A stretch of DNA of 64,000 bases from Methylobacterium sp. Leaf112 (GTDB lineage: Bacteria; Pseudomonadota; Alphaproteobacteria; Rhizobiales; Beijerinckiaceae). Under the pieces are notes generated by a model. It searched no databases. It saw nothing but the letters and a program-made list of their open reading frames with translations, and was not told where the DNA came from. The position numbers were made by a program, and so were the translations under genes. The stretch spans positions 55,290 through 119,289 of the forward strand of contig NZ_LMNG01000034.1 of NCBI RefSeq assembly GCF_001423295.1, written 5' to 3'. Shown in pieces: positions 58,997 through 64,000 of the stretch (the stretch's first letter is position 1; every line of letters begins with the position of its first letter).

Positions 58997-59724
58997 GGCG
59001 GAGGCTCCGCGCCGGCGCCCTGGTGGCCCTCGGCCTCCTCGCCGGCGCGCCGGCGCGGGCCGACGAGGCGGCATGCGACAGCGCCGACACGACCGTGACG
59101 ACGTTTCCGGTGCCGCCGCAGAGCGCCCTGGCCTATCGGCGCGCCGAGACGATCGCGGCCGCGGCCTCGCAGCGACGGGGCGTGGAGGTCGTCCTCCTCG
59201 GGGACAGCCTCACGCAGCTCTGGCCCGACGCGTCGGTCCGGGACACCTTCGGGGCCGATGTGCTGAACCTCGGCGTCGGCAGCGACCGGACGCAGAACGT
59301 GCTGTGGCGCCTGCAGGACGCCCGCTACGCGGCGCTCGCACCCCGCACGGTGTTTCTCATGCTCGGAACCAACAACCTCGGCTATGGCGACAAGGTCTGC
59401 GCGATCCGGGAGGGGCTCCGCCGGGTGCTGGAGCGCCTCGACGCCGTGTGGGGCAAGCCCCGGCTCGTGGTGGTCGGCATTCTCCCGCGCGGCCGAAAAT
59501 CCGCGTTTCGCGATGCCGAGCGCCTGCGCCTCAACGCCGAATGGGCGACGCTCCTGGCCGAGCGGGGCAACGCCGTGATCGTCGACGGCGCGGAGCTCGC
59601 CCTGCGCTGCGACGAGGACCCATGCCCGGCCTTCGCACCCGACACGGTGCACCTCGCGCTGCCGGGCTACGCCGCCCTAGGCGCCGCGATCCGCCGGCAG
59701 TGGGACGCCCCCGGGACGCCGTGA
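58993..59724 (+). CDS. Secreted SGNH/GDSL hydrolase
   Basis: A 243-residue enzyme starting at GTG on the MFS stop codon (GTGA). The signal peptide ends near residue 20 (PARADE). The four SGNH blocks are present: block I LLGDSLTQLW, block II GVGSDRTQNVLWRL, block III MLGTNNLGYGD and block V DTVHLALPGY (D and H of the triad). Close to PAF acetylhydrolase-like esterases. Coupled to an exporter, so it may process an exported or envelope substrate. Confidence 0.9.
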   Translation: MRRRLRAGALVALGLLAGAPARADEAACDSADTTVTTFPVPPQSALAYRRAETIAAAASQRRGVEVVLLGDSLTQLWPDASVRDTFGADVLNLGVGSDRTQNVLWRLQDARYAALAPRTVFLMLGTNNLGYGDKVCAIREGLRRVLERLDAVWGKPRLVVVGILPRGRKSAFRDAERLRLNAEWATLLAERGNAVIVDGAELALRCDEDPCPAFAPDTVHLALPGYAALGAAIRRQWDAPGTP

Positions 59725-59869
59725 GGCCGGCCGGGCGCCCGAGCCCTGCACCTCTCCCGCGCCCCAGAATTCTCCTGAATGCCAAGATTCTCCCGCGCCC
59801 CGCCGCCCTCCGGGATCGGCGCGCGTTGTCCCTTCGGCGCGCCGCACCGCCCGCCGGAGGGAATGGGAC

Positions 59870-60112
59870 ATGTCGAAGCTCTTCATCGCCAACATCCGCT
59901 CGCCCGAGGGCGACAGGCCCCTGGTGACCGTCCGCGCATCCGCCGAGGGCGAGGCCAGACTGTTCCTGGCCGCCGCCTACCCGGACGACGAGGTGGTCGA
60001 CGTGGTGGAGCCGAGCGACTGGACGAGCGACGCGGACACGGGTGCGAAGGATGGCGACGTGCGTGAACATGCGGGCGTCGCGTGGCAGGCCCCGTCGAGT
60101 CTCGCGCGGTAG
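59870..60112 (+). CDS. Hypothetical protein
   Basis: An 80-residue soluble protein, MSKLFIANIRSPEGDRPLVT, then VRASAEGEARLFLAAAYPDD and EVVDVVEPSDW. GGAGGGAA precedes the ATG. No family recognised. The 145 bases before it repeat ATTCTCC..GCGCCCC motifs. Confidence 0.65.
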   Translation: MSKLFIANIRSPEGDRPLVTVRASAEGEARLFLAAAYPDDEVVDVVEPSDWTSDADTGAKDGDVREHAGVAWQAPSSLAR

Positions 60113-60295
60113 GGCTCGCACCGGGGCCCGGCATCCCCCGGAGCCGCGCCGACGCGGTGCCGAGGGCAACCCGACGGTGCGTCGGAAAGCGCAGGCCGCG
60201 GCGTAACGGCCGACGCCGTCCCGCGTTGTCCTGCGACAGGTCGGTTCTGCAACAGCGCGAGCAGACGATCCCGAGACGACGTGAGGAGACGACCC

Positions 60296-60652
60296 ATGGT
60301 CCTGCGATCCGAAGACCCGCCGGCACCCGGCAACATCGCCGTCGAAACGCCGCCGGATTCGCGAGAACCGACGACGGCGATGCTGAAGGCCGACATCGAC
60401 AGCGGACGAACCGGCGACAAGGTGTCCCATTACGATCCCGGCCTGTCGCAGCTCGGCACCGACGACGAGGCCGCCGGAAACCCGCCCTCGGCCGAACGCG
60501 TCGCCCTGGCGCGCAAGGCCGAGGCGGCCCCGCCGCGCGTGCGCGACTCGGCGCAGCCGCACGGCCGGAACGCCTGGGTGATGCCGGCCTTCGTCGGGGT
60601 CGCCCTCCTCATCCCGACGGTGGTCGGCGTGTCGCTCTACCTGCTCCGCTAG
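60296..60652 (+). CDS. Hypothetical tail-anchored protein
   Basis: A 118-residue protein with a polar, Pro/Asp-rich N-terminal 90 residues and one C-terminal helix (WVMPAFVGVALLIPTVVGVS). GAGGAGA lies eight bases upstream of the ATG. No family recognised; probably inserts in the inner membrane by its tail. Confidence 0.65.
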   Translation: MVLRSEDPPAPGNIAVETPPDSREPTTAMLKADIDSGRTGDKVSHYDPGLSQLGTDDEAAGNPPSAERVALARKAEAAPPRVRDSAQPHGRNAWVMPAFVGVALLIPTVVGVSLYLLR

Positions 60653-60724
60653 GGGCGGCCGGCCGGAGCCGGCGCCGGGCGGATGTCGGGACCGGGGATC
60701 GTTCGCCGCGTCCGTCGCGACGGA

Positions 60725-60997
60725 TCAGCGATTGCTTCCGCCCGCGCTGCTGTTCGGCACCGCCTGCTCGGGCCGGCCGGCGTTGCCGCCCGCTGCCGAA
60801 TTGTTCGTGATCGTATCGGCGCCCGTCGCCCCGCGGGAGATGGTCCGGGTCGGGCGGTTGCCGGTGCTGTTGGGCGCGGTGACCACCCCGATCCCACGTT
60901 TCTTCGGGCGAGACCGTGCGTCCGCGCTCGTGCCCATCTGCACCAGGACGAGGGACGACAGCGCCAGGACACAGGTCGAAAGCATGAACGTCTTCAT
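60725..60997 (-). CDS. Small secreted protein
   Basis: A 90-residue protein with signal peptide MKTFMLSTCVLALSSLVLVQ. The mature part is Gly/Asn/Thr-rich (SRPKKRGIGVVTAPNSTGNR, GADTITNNSAAGGNAG). On the same strand, 25 bases upstream, TGAAC-N17-CGTT is one base off the EcfG consensus. Function unknown. Confidence 0.65.
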   Translation of the reverse strand: MKTFMLSTCVLALSSLVLVQMGTSADARSRPKKRGIGVVTAPNSTGNRPTRTISRGATGADTITNNSAAGGNAGRPEQAVPNSSAGGSNR

Positions 60998-61222
60998 GGC
61001 TGCTCCTATCATGGAATGAAGCAACGCCATGCAGCGTTCAAATGTTCATCCCCGACCTTGCGCGGCGAACGCTTGCTCGTGGCAATCATCGCCCATGGCG
61101 TGCGACGTGGCGGATGACCCCGGCCGCGTGGCGGGTTCACGTCCGCCACCGTCCGAACGGGTGACGAGAGGGCGGATGCGAGTAAACCGAGGCGGGACAC
61201 ATCACGAGCAACGGGAGAACGC

Positions 61223-61984
61223 ATGAGCACGCCTGAACCGACACGCCATCTGCCCGAGAGCCATCCGGGGCTGCACTACATGGATTTCATGGCTCATGTG
61301 AGCCGTGCCCGCGACAGCAAGCGCTATCTCGAAGTCGGCGTCAGTCAGGGACACCTCATGTCCCAGATCCACACCCGAACGGCCATCGGCGTCGACCCGT
61401 CGTTCGACATCACCTTCAATGTTTCGCACGGCAAGACGATCGTGACACTGGTCCAGGTGCCGAGCGACACCTTCTTTGCGGAGTACGATTACGCAGCCCT
61501 GGCCGGCGGTCCGCCCGATCTCATCTTCCTCGACGGCATGCATACCTTCGAGTACCTGCTGCGGGATTTCTACAACGCCGAAGCCATCGCGTCGGATCGG
61601 ACGTTGATCGTCCTGCACGATTGCCTGCCCCTCAATGCGGAAATGGCGGAGCGGAACGCCAAGGTGTCTGCCCACCTCGGGGTGAACACCCGCTTCCCCT
61701 ATCATTGGACCGGAGATGTCTGGAAGATCATTCCCATCCTGCAGACGTACCGGCCCGACCTTCGCCTCGTCTACGTCGACTGTCCTCCGACGGGCCTGGT
61801 CTGTGTCACGAACCTGAATCCTGCCTCGAAGACGCTCAAGACCCAGTACTTCGCGATCGTCGATGCGTTCAGGGCGCTCGGCAACGATCTCCCGGCGATC
61901 GATAACTTGTACGGCACCATCGACATCACGCCGTCGTCGCGGATCACCAACGATCACGACCTGACGCTCTACTTCGGGGGCTGA
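61223..61984 (+). CDS. Class I SAM-dependent methyltransferase-like protein
   Basis: A 253-residue protein. Motif I is RYLEVGVSQGHLMSQI (E/DxGxxxG), followed by IGVDPSFDITFNV and PDLIFLDGMHTFEYLLRDFY, a Methyltransf_24 pattern. LIVLHDCLPLNAEMAER and YHWTGDVWKII recall methyltransferases of surface-sugar and cephalosporin-hydroxylase type. Target unknown. ACGGGAG lies eight bases upstream of the ATG. Base composition is slightly less GC-rich than neighbours. Confidence 0.82.
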   Translation: MSTPEPTRHLPESHPGLHYMDFMAHVSRARDSKRYLEVGVSQGHLMSQIHTRTAIGVDPSFDITFNVSHGKTIVTLVQVPSDTFFAEYDYAALAGGPPDLIFLDGMHTFEYLLRDFYNAEAIASDRTLIVLHDCLPLNAEMAERNAKVSAHLGVNTRFPYHWTGDVWKIIPILQTYRPDLRLVYVDCPPTGLVCVTNLNPASKTLKTQYFAIVDAFRALGNDLPAIDNLYGTIDITPSSRITNDHDLTLYFGG

Positions 61985-62010
61985 CGGCACTTCGGGGGCT
62001 GACGGCGAAA

Positions 62011-62039
62011 AGCCCGCCCGGCTTTTGGCCGGACGGGCT
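62011..62039 (+). terminator. Hairpin terminator after the methyltransferase gene
   Basis: AGCCCGCCCGGC and GCCGGACGGGCT pair with one mismatch around a TTTTG loop, 27 bases past the stop. No long T-run follows on the plus strand, while AAAA precedes it. The remaining ~440 bases to 62484 hold no gene that I can support; the last 150 are AT-rich and likely include the promoter of the repeat protein. Confidence 0.6.
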
Positions 62040-62484
62040 CGGGTCCGAGACCCAACAGGTGATCGGGCGCGGATCTCGGTGACCTCGCCGCAAAGTTGGC
62101 ACGATCCCGGCGCGGATCGCAGCAACAATCCAGCAACAGATCCGAAAAACCGACCCGGCCGGGTCTGTGCCGTGCCGTGATCTTGGGGAAAAGCTCCGCC
62201 CCTGGGCGCCTCCCCTCGCCGGGGAAAGCAGTGAACGGCCCCGTTCAGTCGCGCTCAGCGCGATATTCCGGGGCGCCCAAGCGCCGAACTCGGCCGAGCG
62301 TCCCAGTCTCGGCGCGGGCGATATCCCTACAAACAGGAGCGGTTCTCGGGCAGTGATGATTCAATTCAGTCGAATTTTATGCATTCGGCAATGAACTCCT
62401 AACGAAGCAAAGCTGATCCCTGATTAGACTAGTTGAACATTTCTACTCCTGCGCGTTATGTTCTCGCGTCGCTGGAGAAAGACA

Positions 62485-63558
62485 ATGGCTTACCCTTCAC
62501 TGCTCGACTCGCTTGGCCTCGCCGGAGCGCTGAAAACCCCCGTGGCCGATGTCGCCGCCTCGATCGGCGTCGGCCAACTCCTGAACGTCGATGGGAAACT
62601 CGCTCTGCTGGGCCCCAACGGCGTCGTGTCGGCCGTCGCCGATGTGGGGCTCCTCACCGGAGGCGAAGGGTCCGACGTGCTGTCCGTCGTCACGGGGACG
62701 GTCGGGTCCCTGCTCGGTCTCGGGGGCGACGACATCCTCAACGGCGGCCCGGGCGACGATACGCTCGACGGTGGATCGGGCAACGACAAGATCTACGGCG
62801 GACCCGGCAACGATCAACTCTTCGGCCGAACCGGTGACGATACCATCGAGGGCGGACCGGGAGACGATCAGCTCTACGGCGGCCAGGGGTCGGACTTGAT
62901 TTCGGGCCAGGATGGCAACGACGTGATCTACGGCGGCGATGGACAGGCCGACCCGACCGACGCAGCGGATATCATCGACGGCGGCGCCGGAAACGACTCG
63001 ATCTTCGCGAACGGAGGAAACGACACCGTCTACGGTGGGGCCGGGCGCGACCTGATCTTCGGCGGCGTCGGGGACGACACCCTCTACGGTGGAACCGGCC
63101 CCGGCGACGTCACGGACGAGGCCGATGTGATCGTTGGCGGCGAGGGAAGCGACACGATCTACGGCAATGCCGGCGACGATCTGATCTTCGGCGGCACCGG
63201 TTTCGTCAATCCCGAAGACACCGCCGACGTGATCTTCGGCGGTCTCGGCAACGACACGATCTACGGCAATGGCGGAGCCGACCGCATCTTCGGCAATGAA
63301 GGCAACGATATCCTCATCGGCGGCAAGGGCGACGACATCCTGACGGGTGGATCGGGCGCGGATCGGTTCGTGACCTTTGCGGGCGACAACGCCAATACGA
63401 TCCTGGATTTCAACGCTGCGGAAGGCGACCGGCTCGATTTCGCCGGCCAGGCCTTCAACGCCATCGCGACGTCGGCCGGAACCCAGGTCGTGTTCGAGGA
63501 TGGTGGCAGCCTGCTGCTGGTCGGGGTGAGTGGGTTCAGCTACGATTTCTTCGCCTAA
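62485..63558 (+). CDS. RTX-type calcium-binding repeat protein
   Basis: A 357-residue, strongly acidic protein. Residues 1-62 are a non-repeat head (MAYPSLLDSLGLAGALKTPV). From about 63 to 290 there are some 20 GGxGxDxLx nonapeptides (GGPGDDTLDGGSGNDKIYGG). Within them three longer units recur, each with D-x-AD-x-I-x-GG. The last ~65 residues (FVTFAGDNANTILDFNAAEG ... SGFSYDFFA) fit a type I secretion signal. It is expected to be exported by an ABC/MFP/TolC system and to bind calcium outside the cell. No transporter genes are adjacent. GGAGAAA precedes the ATG. Confidence 0.88.
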   Translation: MAYPSLLDSLGLAGALKTPVADVAASIGVGQLLNVDGKLALLGPNGVVSAVADVGLLTGGEGSDVLSVVTGTVGSLLGLGGDDILNGGPGDDTLDGGSGNDKIYGGPGNDQLFGRTGDDTIEGGPGDDQLYGGQGSDLISGQDGNDVIYGGDGQADPTDAADIIDGGAGNDSIFANGGNDTVYGGAGRDLIFGGVGDDTLYGGTGPGDVTDEADVIVGGEGSDTIYGNAGDDLIFGGTGFVNPEDTADVIFGGLGNDTIYGNGGADRIFGNEGNDILIGGKGDDILTGGSGADRFVTFAGDNANTILDFNAAEGDRLDFAGQAFNAIATSAGTQVVFEDGGSLLLVGVSGFSYDFFA

Positions 63559-63741
63559 GGGTTGAGCGGCTACCCGGAGGGTCGGCGGGGGCATCGCGTC
63601 CCGCCGTAATCCTGCCGAATGCGGACCGCCGTCGCGCGTCGTGATCCGGCCGGATCGCGGCGCTCGATCCATGTCGGGCCATGCTCCCGACGAGCCGGGC
63701 GTCCCACCGGCAACGCGTTGGCCGATGTCGGGAGCGGTGCA

Positions 63742-64000
63742 CTGATCCTCCCCCGCTTTCACGGACACCTTTGATACGCTCCTTGCGGGCTGGGAAGGTG
63801 TTTGAGGGCCAAGACGAGACGCGTTCACCCCCGAGTTCAAACGCGAGGCGGTGGCCCTGCTGGACAGCAGCGGCGGGCCGCAGATACAGATCGCAGCCGA
63901 GCTCGGGATCCAACCCTCGATGCTGAGGCCGTGGCGCTCGGCGCTGATGGGTGGCTCCCCACCACCGCGGAGAGCAGGGTCACCGGGAGCCGCGCCTGCG
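63742..64000 (+). mobile_element. IS3-family element, left end and broken transposase orfA start (continues beyond window)
   Basis: At 63821-64000 one frame reads FTPEFKREAVALLDSSGG, QIQIAAELGIQPSMLRPW, the HTH of an IS3 OrfA. The expected start, TTG/ATG then RAKTRR, lies in another frame at 63802-63820, so a one-base shift separates them and a TGA precedes the HTH frame. CTGATCCTCCCCCGCTTTCA and CGGACACC near 63745-63775 look like the left terminal repeat of such an element. The copy is probably inactive, unless the start lies elsewhere. Confidence 0.65.

Overview
The window looks like chromosome of a Methylobacterium/Methylorubrum-type alphaproteobacterium (Hyphomicrobiales). The evidence is very high GC almost throughout, DUF2865, DUF1236 and glycine-zipper secreted proteins, an EcfG-type general-stress sigma factor, and a petrobactin-like metallophore locus of the kind I recall from Methylorubrum. 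The genus is an inference from gene content, not from a marker gene. Starts were chosen from homology, ribosome-binding sites and overlaps.

Layout. 0-10.6 kb: a partial OmpA-family protein, DUF2865, CreA, cysS with a truncated PIN-domain remnant attached, a LOG-family phosphoribohydrolase, a LysM protein and an Atm1-type ABC exporter. 10.6-12.5 kb: a visibly AT-rich two-gene island encoding a DUF262 (ParB/Srx-fold) protein and a HEPN-domain protein with an R-x4-H motif, a probable defence or toxin module. 12.5-13.7 kb: a RelE/ParE-type toxin-antitoxin pair, an orphan HigA and an inverted repeat. 13.7-15.8 kb: psd-pssA phospholipid genes and mscL. 15.8-24.1 kb: a small NepR-like protein, DUF1236, a YgiQ radical-SAM protein, an EcfG sigma factor carrying an N-terminal NepR-like segment, a class II amidotransferase, methionine aminopeptidase, LysR and tautomerase. 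24.1-32.1 kb: a TonB receptor, a degenerate ABC protein, a YafK-type L,D-transpeptidase, a metallo-beta-lactamase-fold protein and tRNA-Arg(ACG).

32.4-46.7 kb is the centrepiece. It is a minus-strand metallophore locus ordered fecI - fecR - STN-type TonB receptor - PepSY membrane protein - [AsbA-like NIS synthetase - AsbB/AsbC fusion - AsbD/AsbE fusion - AsbF] - DUF2218 - GNAT. The four biosynthetic genes overlap end to end. A perfect dyad lies upstream of the biosynthetic operon and another upstream of fecI. The expected chemistry is a citrate-polyamine backbone capped with 3,4-dihydroxybenzoate. The cargo could be iron or, by analogy with methylolanthanin of Methylorubrum extorquens, a lanthanide.

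47-52.5 kb holds an SDR/TetR divergent pair with two perfect palindromes, a deletion-scarred qorB/hxlR-like pair, and a YceI - cytochrome b561 - YceI operon opposite a LysR gene. 52.5-61 kb is rich in small lineage-specific secreted or stress-type proteins, including an RMF-like protein and one gene behind a consensus EcfG promoter, mixed with WrbA, DUF3750, an MFS transporter and an SGNH hydrolase. 61-64 kb carries a methyltransferase, an RTX-type repeat protein and a broken IS3-type transposase fragment at the right edge.
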